NCBI GenBank assembly: GCA_963781555.1 | Contig: CAWAGB010000006.1 | Coordinates: 682,001-746,000, forward strand | Source: JAICQM01 sp963781555 | Lineage (GTDB): Bacteria > Chloroflexota > Limnocylindria > QHBO01 | Length of the DNA: 64,000 nt | Direction: 5' to 3' | Shown here: one piece after another, positions 16,440 to 24,503 of the stretch | How the letters are laid out: every line of letters starts with the position of its first letter | How positions within the stretch are numbered: the stretch's first letter is position 1 | Translations under genes and position numbers: made by a program | The notes under the pieces: generated by a model | Told to the model about the DNA's origin: nothing | Databases searched by the model: none | What the model saw: the letters and a program-made list of their open reading frames with translations, nothing else

Positions 16440-17828
16440 TCAGCGGGCGCGCTCGCTGCCCTTCGTCCGGTCGCCGTCGGACGGCCGGCTCCGCCGCGAC
16501 TCCAGCCGCGCGCGCCTGAGGCGCTGCAGCCGCTCCCCGATCTGGATCTCCATCCCCTGGTCGCTCGGGTCATAGAAGACCCGGCCGGCGAGGTCGTCGG
16601 GCAGGTACTGCTGCTCGACGTCGGCGTTGTCGAAGTCGTGCGGGTACAGGTAGCCCTTCCCCCACCCATGCTCGCGCGACAGGCGCCGATGGGCCGAGGG
16701 TCGCAGGTGGAGCGGGACCGGCAGGCGGCCCTTCTCCTCCACCTCGGCCAGCGCCGCGAAATACGCGCCGCCGGCCCGGTTCGACTTGGGCGCCGATGCC
16801 ACGTACGCGGCCGCCTGCGCCAGCGCGTACTGCGCCTCGGGCAGACCGATCATCTCGACCGCCTGCATCGCCGCCACCGCGATCTGCAACGCCCGCGGGT
16901 CGGCGTTGCCGACGTCCTCCGAGGCCGCGATCACGATGCGCCGTGCGATGAACGTGGGGTCCTCGCCCGCCGCCACCATGCTGGCGCACCAGTAGAGGGC
17001 GGCATCCGGGTCGTTGCCACGCATCGACTTGATGAAGGCCGATGCCGCCTCGTAGTGCTCGTCGCCGACCCGGTCGTACGCCAGCAGCCGCTGCTGCGCC
17101 GCCTCCGCCACCGCGTCCGCCGTGATCGCCGTGCCGCCAGCCGTGACCGAGGCGGCGGCATCGAGGATGTTGAGCGCGGAGCGCGCGTCGCCGCCGGCGA
17201 TGTCGAGCAGCGCGACCCGCGCATCGTCGCCGAGGGTGACGCGGCCGGCGAGGCCGCGGTCGGCATCGGCCAGCGCGCGATCCACGATGGCACCCATGGC
17301 GTCAGCGTCGAGCGGCTCCAAGCGGTACACCCGCATGCGTGACAGCAGCGGCGAGTTGATCTCGTAGTACGGGTTCTCGGTCGTCGCGCCGATGAGGGTG
17401 ATGGTCCCGTCCTCGACGTGCGGCAGCAGCGCATCCTGCTGGCTCTTGTTGAACCGATGCAGCTCGTCGATGAACGCCACCGTGCGCCCGCCCGCCTCGC
17501 GCAGCGCCTTCGCCTCGGCCACCAGGGAGCGGATGTCGGCCACCCCGCTGCTCACCGCCGAGAGCTGACGCCACGTGCCGCTGGCGCGATCGGCGAGCAG
17601 ACGGGCGAGGGTCGTCTTGCCGCTGCCAGGCGGCCCCCACAGGACGATGCTCGGCAGGAAGCCCGGCTTGACGACCTTGCTCAGCGCGCCCTCGTCACCG
17701 ATGAGGTGCCCCTGGCCCAGGAACTCGTCGAGCGTCCGAGGTCGCATCCGCGCGGCGAGTGGCGCGTCGGCCGCCACCGCGGTGTCGAAGAGCGGCTCGG
17801 TCAGCTCAGTCCGCGTTCGGCGCGGCAT
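16440..17828 (-). CDS. rarA: Replication-associated recombination protein A (RarA/MgsA AAA+ ATPase)
   Basis: A 462-residue clamp-loader-like AAA+ ATPase. Motifs in order: RPRTLDEFLGQ at the N-terminus, Walker A GPPGSGKTT, FIDELHRFNK (Walker B), GATTENP (sensor 1) and a GGDARSALNILD segment (sensor 2). The C-terminal tetramerisation region has MRGNDPDAALYW and the HGWGKGYLYPHDF stretch typical of RarA. It acts at stalled replication forks. The first 23 bases overlap the end of the upstream small membrane protein gene, so the two are coupled. The extra 25-residue basic tail is not conserved. Confidence 0.95.
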   Translation of the reverse strand: MPRRTRTELTEPLFDTAVAADAPLAARMRPRTLDEFLGQGHLIGDEGALSKVVKPGFLPSIVLWGPPGSGKTTLARLLADRASGTWRQLSAVSSGVADIRSLVAEAKALREAGGRTVAFIDELHRFNKSQQDALLPHVEDGTITLIGATTENPYYEINSPLLSRMRVYRLEPLDADAMGAIVDRALADADRGLAGRVTLGDDARVALLDIAGGDARSALNILDAAASVTAGGTAITADAVAEAAQQRLLAYDRVGDEHYEAASAFIKSMRGNDPDAALYWCASMVAAGEDPTFIARRIVIAASEDVGNADPRALQIAVAAMQAVEMIGLPEAQYALAQAAAYVASAPKSNRAGGAYFAALAEVEEKGRLPVPLHLRPSAHRRLSREHGWGKGYLYPHDFDNADVEQQYLPDDLAGRVFYDPSDQGMEIQIGERLQRLRRARLESRRSRPSDGDRTKGSERAR

Positions 17829-18060
17829 TGGCCCCTCGCAGTCGGGCGACGATGCTCCACCCGCTCACCAGCGTCCATACCCCCTCCAGCAGCAGGAACC
17901 CCCACTGGTGATCAGTCAAAGCGACCCACGCGAGGATGGCGGCGCCGACAAGGTTGACCCACAGATACGGCAGTGCGTCGGTGGTCCAGACGCCACGCTG
18001 CGCCAGCACGAAGCCGAGCAGGATGAGCATCGCCCCGAGCACCTGGATGATCTGGTCCAT
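17806..18060 (-). CDS. Small membrane protein, CBU_0592-like family
   Basis: An 84-residue product with three hydrophobic segments (about 3-20, 31-46 and 50-70) and the LPYLWVNLVGAAILA pattern of the small CBU_0592-type membrane protein family. Function unknown. ATG 18060 is supported by a CATAAT 6 bases upstream that overlaps the -10 of the divergent aminotransferase gene. Its 3' end overlaps the rarA start. Confidence 0.75.
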   Translation of the reverse strand: MDQIIQVLGAMLILLGFVLAQRGVWTTDALPYLWVNLVGAAILAWVALTDHQWGFLLLEGVWTLVSGWSIVARLRGANAAPNAD

Positions 18061-18066
18061 GGGCCG

Positions 18067-18074
18067 ATTATGAT
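18067..18074. promoter_or_regulatory. Overlapping divergent -10 boxes of two leaderless promoters
   Basis: On the plus strand TATGAT (18069-18074) ends 7 bases before ATG 18082. On the minus strand CATAAT (18072-18067) ends 6 bases before ATG 18060. The two start codons are only 21 bases apart, so the two polymerases cannot both be bound. Confidence 0.5.
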
Positions 18075-18081
18075 GCCCGTC

Positions 18082-19230
18082 ATGGAACAGAACCTCCGCG
18101 TCCCCGGCCCGACGCCCATCCCGATGGAGGTGCGCGAGGCGCAGGCGCGCCCGATGATCGACCACCGTGGCAGCGAATTCGCGGCCATGCAGCGCGCCAT
18201 CTGCGAAGGCATCGCGCCGCTCATCGGGACCGCCGGCGAGATCCTGCTGCTGACCGGCTCCGGCTCGGGGGCGCTGGAGGCGACCATCGTCAACACCCTC
18301 TCCCCGGGCGACCGGGTGCTGGCGGTGACCATCGGTGCGTTCGGCGATCGGTTCGCCAAGATCGCCGAGGCCTACGGCGCGCAGGTGGAGCGGCTGTCGG
18401 TTGAATGGGGCGACGCGGCCGATCCGGAAGCGCTGCGCGAGCGCCTCGCCACCGCGGACCCGTACCGCGCGGTGCTGATCACCCACAACGAGACCTCGAC
18501 CGGCGTCACCAACCCGCTGCGTGACCTGGCCGCCGTGGTGCGCGCCGCGCCCGGCGACCCACTCCTGCTGGTGGACGGCATCAGCGGCCTGGGCGCCATC
18601 CCGTTCGAGATGGACGCGTGGGGCATCGACCTCGTCGTCAGCGCCAGCCAGAAGGCTTGGATGGCCTCCCCGGGGATCGCCATCGCCGCGCTCGGACCGC
18701 GCGCTGTGGCTGCGGGCGAGACGGCCCGCATGCCGCGCTTCTACTGGGACTTCGCGGAGGCCCGCACGTGGGCGGCCAAGGGGCAGACCCCGTGGACGCC
18801 GGCGGTGAGCGTGCTGTACGGCCTGGAAGTCGGGGTGCGACGCCTGACCGATGAGGGTCGCGAGCGCACCTGGGCACGCCACGCCGCCGTCGCGGCCGGA
18901 GTGCAGGCCGGCCTCGAGGCTCTCGGCTTCGCGCTCGTCGCGCCGGAGGCGCATCGGTCCCACACGGTCACCGCGGCATGGGTGCCGGACAACCTGGAAT
19001 GGGGGCCGTTCAATGCCGCCATGCGGGAGCGGGGCCTGGTCGTCGCCGGCGGGCAGGGCAAGTGGACCGGCAAGATCCTGCGCTTCGGGCACATGGGCGA
19101 GGTCGGCTACGACGAGATGGCCGATGCCTTCGGGGTGATGGGCGAGGTGCTCGACCGCGACGGCGCCGCCGCCGCCGATACGGGCCGCGCCGCGTTCGAG
19201 GCCGCCCGGGGCGCCGCCGCGACCCGGTGA
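18082..19230 (+). CDS. Class V pyridoxal-phosphate aminotransferase (alanine/serine--glyoxylate aminotransferase family)
   Basis: A 382-residue fold-type I PLP enzyme. The N-terminal RVPGPTPIPMEV, the LLTGSGSGALEAT cofactor-phosphate region, the LVDGISGLGAIPFEMD segment (PLP Asp) and the VVSASQKAWMASPG segment with the PLP-binding Lys are typical of the AGXT/serine-glyoxylate/phosphonoalanine aminotransferase group. Function in photorespiration-like glyoxylate or serine metabolism is possible but substrate specificity cannot be read. The ATG at 18082 follows a leaderless-type -10. The stop overlaps the next start (GTGA). Confidence 0.85.
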   Translation: MEQNLRVPGPTPIPMEVREAQARPMIDHRGSEFAAMQRAICEGIAPLIGTAGEILLLTGSGSGALEATIVNTLSPGDRVLAVTIGAFGDRFAKIAEAYGAQVERLSVEWGDAADPEALRERLATADPYRAVLITHNETSTGVTNPLRDLAAVVRAAPGDPLLLVDGISGLGAIPFEMDAWGIDLVVSASQKAWMASPGIAIAALGPRAVAAGETARMPRFYWDFAEARTWAAKGQTPWTPAVSVLYGLEVGVRRLTDEGRERTWARHAAVAAGVQAGLEALGFALVAPEAHRSHTVTAAWVPDNLEWGPFNAAMRERGLVVAGGQGKWTGKILRFGHMGEVGYDEMADAFGVMGEVLDRDGAAAADTGRAAFEAARGAAATR

Positions 19231-19893
19231 GCGCGGCCCGCCTCCTGCTCGTCCGTCACGGCATCACCGACTGGAATCGTTCCGGTCGCTTCCAGGGTCA
19301 CCTCGACCCGCCGCTGGCCGATGACGGCCGAGAGGAGGCGCGCCTGCTCGGGGAGCGGCTCAGAGCCCTGCCCGCGGCCGAGCGCCCGCTGCGCGTGATC
19401 GCGTCGTCGCTGGCGCGCGCCGCCGAGACCGGATCGATCCTCGCCGCGGCACTGCAGATCCCGATCACCCGCGACCCGCGGCTGATGGAGATCGGCCAGG
19501 GCGAGTGGGAGGGCCGCTCGCACGACGAGCTGGAACGCGAGGATGCGGATCGCTACGCCGCATGGCGCGCCGATCCCGCCGCGCGGCCGCCGGGCGCCGA
19601 GGAGCTGGCGTTGGTGGCCAGCCGCACCGGCGCCGCCATAGCGGACGCCGTCGCCGCCCGCGGCCCGACGCTGCGTGGTGACCCACGGCGGCGTGCTCCG
19701 GATCCTCGCTGCGGCGCTGCTCGAGCTATCGGTCCGCGGCTGGGACCTCGACGCGGACAATTGCTCGCTCGGCGTCGTGATCCGCGACGACCATGGGCCG
19801 TGGCAGCTTGAGCGCTGGAACGACGTCCATCACTTGCTGGGCACGGTGGCGACCCACGTCGACGAGGATGAGGGGCACCCTCGGGCGCTCTGA
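19227..19893 (+). pseudogene. Histidine phosphatase (phosphoglycerate mutase-like), interrupted by a 1-nt frameshift
   Basis: From the GTG at 19227 the frame gives the first part of a histidine phosphatase: LLLVRHG with the catalytic His (residues about 6-12), SSLARAAET and EIGQGEWEGRS with the acid/base Glu. At about 19672-19675 the frame shifts by one base: the second catalytic motif VVTHGGVLRI and the C-terminus continue in the other frame to the TGA at 19891. The most economical explanation is one extra base in CTGCGTGG. The complete length (667 nt minus 1) gives a normal 221-residue phosphatase. This may be a true pseudogene or a sequence error. It is coupled to the aminotransferase gene. 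Confidence 0.75.
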
Positions 19894-19894
19894 T

Positions 19895-22195
19895 TTAGCC
19901 GCGTCGGCGGGGGTTCAGGCTCCGTAGTCGACGCCGCACGGCGAGCCATGCCAGTGGCCGGCGCAGACGCTGCCACGCCGCCTCGATCCCCTGGATCATG
20001 GTCAGCGTCATGGCCCGTCCGGAGTATGCCTGCCAGACCTTGCCGTCGGCGATCTCGCGAATCTCGGTACGGCGGTCCGGCAGCTGCTCCTCGAGCCACC
20101 CGGCGTACTCGTAAAACGTCTCGTTCGGCCGTTGCGCGACACCCGCCCGGTTCGCCGCCCACGCGAGCCGCATCCACTGCCGGTCACCGGGGCTGAGGAT
20201 GCGGATCCGTCGGCCGCGCCCACGCATGCGGCTCCACACCACCGCCGCGACGATGCCCAGCAGGGCGACGATGATCAGGATGTTGCCGCCCCGCGCCTCG
20301 TCAGTCGCACTCACCGTGTTGCCGTTCTCGTCGACGATGCCGCCACCGGGCAATGGGGCGAACGACGCTCCAGGGACGACCTCGCCGGTACCCTCGTCGA
20401 TACCGCCGCCGTCGACGCCGCCGACTGGATCCGGCAGCGGCGGAACGACGCCCGTGCCGCGCGGCCGGACGGGCGCGTCGATCGTCTTGGTCGACTCGAA
20501 GATCTGCCACCCGTAGCCGGGGAAGTACAGTTCGGCCCAGGCATGCGCGTTCTCGTTTCGATACTGGTAGAGGCCCTCCTCGATCACCTCGCCGGGCGCG
20601 TACCCCTCCGCGACGCGCGCCGGGATGCCGAGCGAACGGGCCATGAGCACCATCGCGCTCGCGTAGTACTCGCAGAAGCCGACGCGCGCGTTGGGCCCGA
20701 ACAGGAACTGGTCGACGAGGTCGCGATCGGGGTCGGGCACCGGAACGTTGGTCTCGTAGGTGAAGGAGTCATCGGTCCGGAGGTAGTCCGCCAACGCATC
20801 GGCGACCTCGTACGGCGTGGTGCCCCTGGCGGTCGCCGCGACATCCTGGGCCAGCTCGCGGACAGCTGGCGTCAGCCCCGGCGTCCCGAGATACGCGCCT
20901 CGAATCTCCGGTGGATAGTCGGTCCCCGCCCCAATGAGCTGCGCCTCGGTCACCCGGCTCACCAGCGCGGTCACCTGGTAGCCGGCGCCGGGGCTGATGG
21001 CACTGGTGGCGTCGATCCCTCCCAGGAACGGCTGGCCGGCCGACTCGTACACCACCGCCGGGGTGTGGATGACGGTCGGGTAGCCGGGCACGAACAGGTT
21101 GCGGTTTGACGCACCCTGCAACGTGACCGCGATCGTGACCCGCTCGAAGCCGATGTCCGGGTCGGCCGGCCGCTCGGGCGTGTAGCCCGGGAAGACACGG
21201 CCCTCGGCGGGCACCTCGCGTGGAACGGCATCGCTGCGGACCCAGCCGTGCCCCGTGTACTGGTCGAAGGTCACCGTCCGCATGTAGTAGGCGCGGTCGC
21301 TGCGCACCTGCATGACCGGCTCATCGTTACTGAACCAGGCGCCGCCAACTGTCATGTTCGGACCGAAGGTCGGGCCCGAGAACCGGGAGCCGCCAGTGGT
21401 GAGCCCGGCGAAGATGCCCTCCAGGCGGCCGCGCGCGTCATTCCACACCACGTCCATGCCGCGCCACGCATCGGTCAGTGGCGCGGCCACGGCGACGGCG
21501 GTGAGGATCCAGGCCATGGCCACCGACGCCGCGATGAACGTCAGGCCGGAGCGCATGATCGAGATCGGGACCTCGACGTTCTCGTTGACGCGGCGAACCT
21601 GCCAGCCCTCCTCGCGCGTCGTCAGCGCCGCCCGCAGCCACAGCAGCAGCGCCGCGATGCTGAACAGGACGAGGTAGCCGGACAGCTCGGTGATGGTGGC
21701 CGACAGGTTCACGATCATGGCTGCTCCGACCAGCAGGATGGCGTCGAGTGCCCGGTGGTGGCGGTACATCGTGTAGGCCGCCATGAAGGCGATCGTCCAC
21801 ATCAGCACGCCCAATCCGATGGCGTACGGACTCACCTCGGCGGCAATCCCGCCACTGGTCACCACGCGGAGCCAGCTGAGGCCGTCGTCGCGAAGGGCCA
21901 GCAGCCGCCCGATCTGGCCGAGGCCCACGAAGTACTCGCCGCCGACCGCCCACAGCACGACCAGCGTGCCGGCCACCGCGCCAATCGGCAGGGTCAGCAC
22001 CACGCTCAGCGGCAGCAGCGCCAGCAGCGTCCCGGCAAGCATCCCCCACAGCGCCACCGGGATCAGGAAGTCCGCATCCTCCAGCCAGCGTGCCGACTGA
22101 ACGGCCCAGCCGACGCTGAGCAACATCACGAACAGGAGGAAGAGGGCAAGCCAACCCTCCCGCGGTCGGATCATGCGGTGCAGCCAGTCAGGCAC
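19895..22195 (-). CDS. Transglutaminase-like membrane protein (TgpA-type)
   Basis: A 766-residue product with about seven N-terminal membrane helices (residues 10-240), a large extracytoplasmic part with a transglutaminase core, one C-terminal membrane helix (ILIIVALLGIVAAVVW) and a cytoplasmic DUF4129-like tail. The catalytic Cys is in RVGFCEYYASAMV, followed by RVAEGY, NENAHAWAELY (His) and an Asp downstream. The GTG at 22195 overlaps the DUF58 stop. With MoxR and DUF58 it forms the widespread moxR-DUF58-TGase trio of unknown precise role, thought to act on envelope proteins or peptidoglycan. It is the last gene of the fhaA operon. Confidence 0.9.
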   Translation of the reverse strand: MPDWLHRMIRPREGWLALFLLFVMLLSVGWAVQSARWLEDADFLIPVALWGMLAGTLLALLPLSVVLTLPIGAVAGTLVVLWAVGGEYFVGLGQIGRLLALRDDGLSWLRVVTSGGIAAEVSPYAIGLGVLMWTIAFMAAYTMYRHHRALDAILLVGAAMIVNLSATITELSGYLVLFSIAALLLWLRAALTTREEGWQVRRVNENVEVPISIMRSGLTFIAASVAMAWILTAVAVAAPLTDAWRGMDVVWNDARGRLEGIFAGLTTGGSRFSGPTFGPNMTVGGAWFSNDEPVMQVRSDRAYYMRTVTFDQYTGHGWVRSDAVPREVPAEGRVFPGYTPERPADPDIGFERVTIAVTLQGASNRNLFVPGYPTVIHTPAVVYESAGQPFLGGIDATSAISPGAGYQVTALVSRVTEAQLIGAGTDYPPEIRGAYLGTPGLTPAVRELAQDVAATARGTTPYEVADALADYLRTDDSFTYETNVPVPDPDRDLVDQFLFGPNARVGFCEYYASAMVLMARSLGIPARVAEGYAPGEVIEEGLYQYRNENAHAWAELYFPGYGWQIFESTKTIDAPVRPRGTGVVPPLPDPVGGVDGGGIDEGTGEVVPGASFAPLPGGGIVDENGNTVSATDEARGGNILIIVALLGIVAAVVWSRMRGRGRRIRILSPGDRQWMRLAWAANRAGVAQRPNETFYEYAGWLEEQLPDRRTEIREIADGKVWQAYSGRAMTLTMIQGIEAAWQRLRRPLAWLAVRRRLRSLNPRRRG

Positions 22196-23417
22196 GCGCG
22201 CGCTCCCGCCCACCGAGGCGCTCGGCAAGGTCGTCGCCACTCTTGAGGAGCCGATACCCGATGTCGTACTCCGCCAGCGCATGGCGCACGGCGGCCAGCT
22301 CGGCGCGGCTCTCGTCGTCGTCACGTCCCACGAAGCTGGCGCGCTCCAGCAGGACCACCAGCACTCCGACGCCGCGCCGGCGCAGCGTGGCCAGGGCGCG
22401 GATCCACTCTCGATCGGTCGAGCCGGTCACGAGGCACAGGGTCATGCCGCGGCGCAGCTGGGGCATCGTCGCCAGCACTACCTCGGCGAGCGGGTGGGCG
22501 CCGTCGGCCTGCACGTTGGCCAGCAGGTGCAGGATCTTCTGCTCCACCCGCTGGCCGCGGTCGGGATTGAGGATGTGGACGCGCCGCGCGGAGGCGGTGA
22601 TGCCCACCGCGCGGTTCGCGGACAGCGTCTGGATGGCGATCGAGGCGGCCGCGGTGACGGCCGTCTCGACCGAAGCCCCGTCTCCTACACCGGCGTGCGC
22701 GGCGCGCTCCAGGTCGAGGAGCAGCCACAGGTCGGCCGTCTGCTCGAGGTCGAACTCCTTCACCTGCAGCTCCCCGTGGCGCACGCTGGAGAGCCAGTGG
22801 ATCCTGTTGATCGCGTCGCCGTGGTTGTAGGGCCGGATGCCGGTGATGAGCGGCGACGACGCCTCGAACCGCCGTCGGGTGGGCGTGCTGCCATCCACCG
22901 GGGAGGCCGGCAGGCGCCAGTTGGGGATGGACACGACCTTGGGGAAGACAACGACGCTGGTCGGCTGTCCGACCGTCATCTCGGTCGTGAACAGGCCGAA
23001 CGGGTCTCCGGTGCGGACCTTCAGGGGGCCCAGTCGATATGACCCGCGGCGCATGAGGGTGACCTTGGCCAGCCACTGACGGCTGCCCTCCGGGATGACA
23101 CCGATGACCCGTCCCGGCAGTGACGCCGGCAGGTTGGACTCGTTCCACAGCTCCACCCACGGCTTCGTCCAGCGCGTCTGGTTGTCGACGCGGTAGACGG
23201 CCTGCAGCACCTCCCCGACCTGCGCACGCGGGTTCAGGACGTGATAGCCGGCTCGCACGCCACGCAGTCCGCGGCGCGCATACCACCAGGAACCGATGAA
23301 CAGGCCGGCGAGCAGGTACACCAGGAAGAACAGGAAGTTGAGCCCGGTGCTGAAGGCGGCGACGACCAGCACCGTGCCGAGGAAGACGAAGCGGAGCTGG
23401 CGAGCCAGGCTGCCCAT
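22188..23417 (-). CDS. DUF58 domain-containing protein (vWA-like)
   Basis: A 409-residue product with two N-terminal membrane helices (about 9-30 and 31-47), a beta-rich region and the DUF58 signature around YNHGDAINRIHWLSSVRHGELQVK (pattern RxYxxGDxxxxIxW). The C-terminal half looks like a degenerate von Willebrand A fold (LWLLLDLERA). DUF58 proteins are nearly always next to a MoxR AAA+ ATPase, as here, and act with it as a chaperone-like pair. It starts 23 bases after the moxR stop and overlaps the transglutaminase gene by 8 bases. Confidence 0.9.
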   Translation of the reverse strand: MGSLARQLRFVFLGTVLVVAAFSTGLNFLFFLVYLLAGLFIGSWWYARRGLRGVRAGYHVLNPRAQVGEVLQAVYRVDNQTRWTKPWVELWNESNLPASLPGRVIGVIPEGSRQWLAKVTLMRRGSYRLGPLKVRTGDPFGLFTTEMTVGQPTSVVVFPKVVSIPNWRLPASPVDGSTPTRRRFEASSPLITGIRPYNHGDAINRIHWLSSVRHGELQVKEFDLEQTADLWLLLDLERAAHAGVGDGASVETAVTAAASIAIQTLSANRAVGITASARRVHILNPDRGQRVEQKILHLLANVQADGAHPLAEVVLATMPQLRRGMTLCLVTGSTDREWIRALATLRRRGVGVLVVLLERASFVGRDDDESRAELAAVRHALAEYDIGYRLLKSGDDLAERLGGRERARA

Positions 23418-23440
23418 GGTGGGTCGGACGTTCCGGGCGG

Positions 23441-24397
23441 CTAGACGGTTGCCCCTGACGGATCGGCAACCGGCACCTGGGCGAGCACCTCACGGACGAT
23501 GGCGTCGGGGTCGACCTCGCGCAGGCTGGCCTGGCTCTTGACGATCAGCCGATGCGCCAGGATCGGGACGGCGAGCTGTTTGACGTCGTCGGGGATCGCG
23601 TAGTCGCGACCGTCGAGGGCGGCGGTCGCCTGCACGGCGCGGTAGAGGTTGATGCTCCCTCGCGGGGAGGCACCGAGGTACACGTCACCGTGCTCGCGGG
23701 TCGCCCCGGTGAGCCGCACGATGTACTCGGCGATCGCCTGGTCGACGTAGATCTCCTTGGTCGCCATCTGCATCTGGTGCAGCTCTTCGGCATCGATCAC
23801 CTGGCGCAGCTCGTCGATCGGGTGGCGGCGCTTCTGCTCGTCGAGGATCACGATCTCCTCGACTGCCTTGGGATAGCCCATCCGCAGGCGGAGCATGAAA
23901 CGGTCGAGCTGCGCCTCGGGAAGCGCGAAGGTCCCCTCGTACTCGATCGGGTTCTGCGTCGCCATGACGAGGAACGGGTCGGCATCGCGTGGGTGACGCC
24001 ATCGATCGTGGCCTGCCGCTCCTCCATGCATTCGAGCAGCGCCGACTGCGTCTTCGGGGTCGCGCGGTTGATCTCGTCGGCGAGCACGACCTGCGCCATG
24101 ATCGGTCCCGGGCGGAACTCGAACTCCTGGGTCTTCTGGTTGAAGATCGATAGGCCCGTCACGTCGGCTGGGGAGCAGGTCCGGCGTGAACTGGATGCGC
24201 CGGAAGGTGCAGCCGATGGACCGCGAGATGGCCTTGGCCAGCATGGTCTTGCCGACCCCGGGCACGTCCTCGATGAGAATGTGGCCCTCGCACAGGAGCG
24301 CCACCATCGCCAGCCGCACCTCCGCGTGCTTGCCGACGATCACCCGCTCGACGTTCGCCACGATGCGCTCCGCGGGCTCCTGGACGTTCTTCAGCAT
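23441..24397 (-). CDS. moxR: MoxR-family AAA+ ATPase, carries two compensating 1-nt frameshifts
   Basis: MoxR ATPases act with DUF58/vWA proteins as chaperones. The frame from ATG 24397 (SD AAGGAA) shows EDVPGVGKTMLAKA (Walker A) and later MATQNPIEYEG (sensor 1) and the lid domain GASPRGSI. Between about 24170 and 23981 the annotated frame reads nonsense, while a shifted frame gives the normal MoxR middle (GLSIFNQ, VVLADEINRATPKTQ with Walker B, ECMEERQATIDG). An extra base in a GGGG run (24170-24173) and one missing base near 23980 explain this; together they keep the overall frame. If the sequence is correct the protein lacks Walker B and is dead; a sequencing error is more likely. Confidence 0.85.
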   Translation of the reverse strand: MLKNVQEPAERIVANVERVIVGKHAEVRLAMVALLCEGHILIEDVPGVGKTMLAKAISRSIGCTFRRIQFTPDLLPSRRDGPIDLQPEDPGVRVPPGTDHGAGRARRRDQPRDPEDAVGAARMHGGAAGHDRWRHPRDADPFLVMATQNPIEYEGTFALPEAQLDRFMLRLRMGYPKAVEEIVILDEQKRRHPIDELRQVIDAEELHQMQMATKEIYVDQAIAEYIVRLTGATREHGDVYLGASPRGSINLYRAVQATAALDGRDYAIPDDVKQLAVPILAHRLIVKSQASLREVDPDAIVREVLAQVPVADPSGATV

Positions 24398-24503
24398 GCA
24401 GGTTCCTTTTGTTGTGGACGGGCGCGGCGTCGTCGCTCCCCTTGTGCCAGACAATACCCCACCCGGTTACGAACCGGTTCATCTGGAACCGGGGCCGCGA
24501 CTC

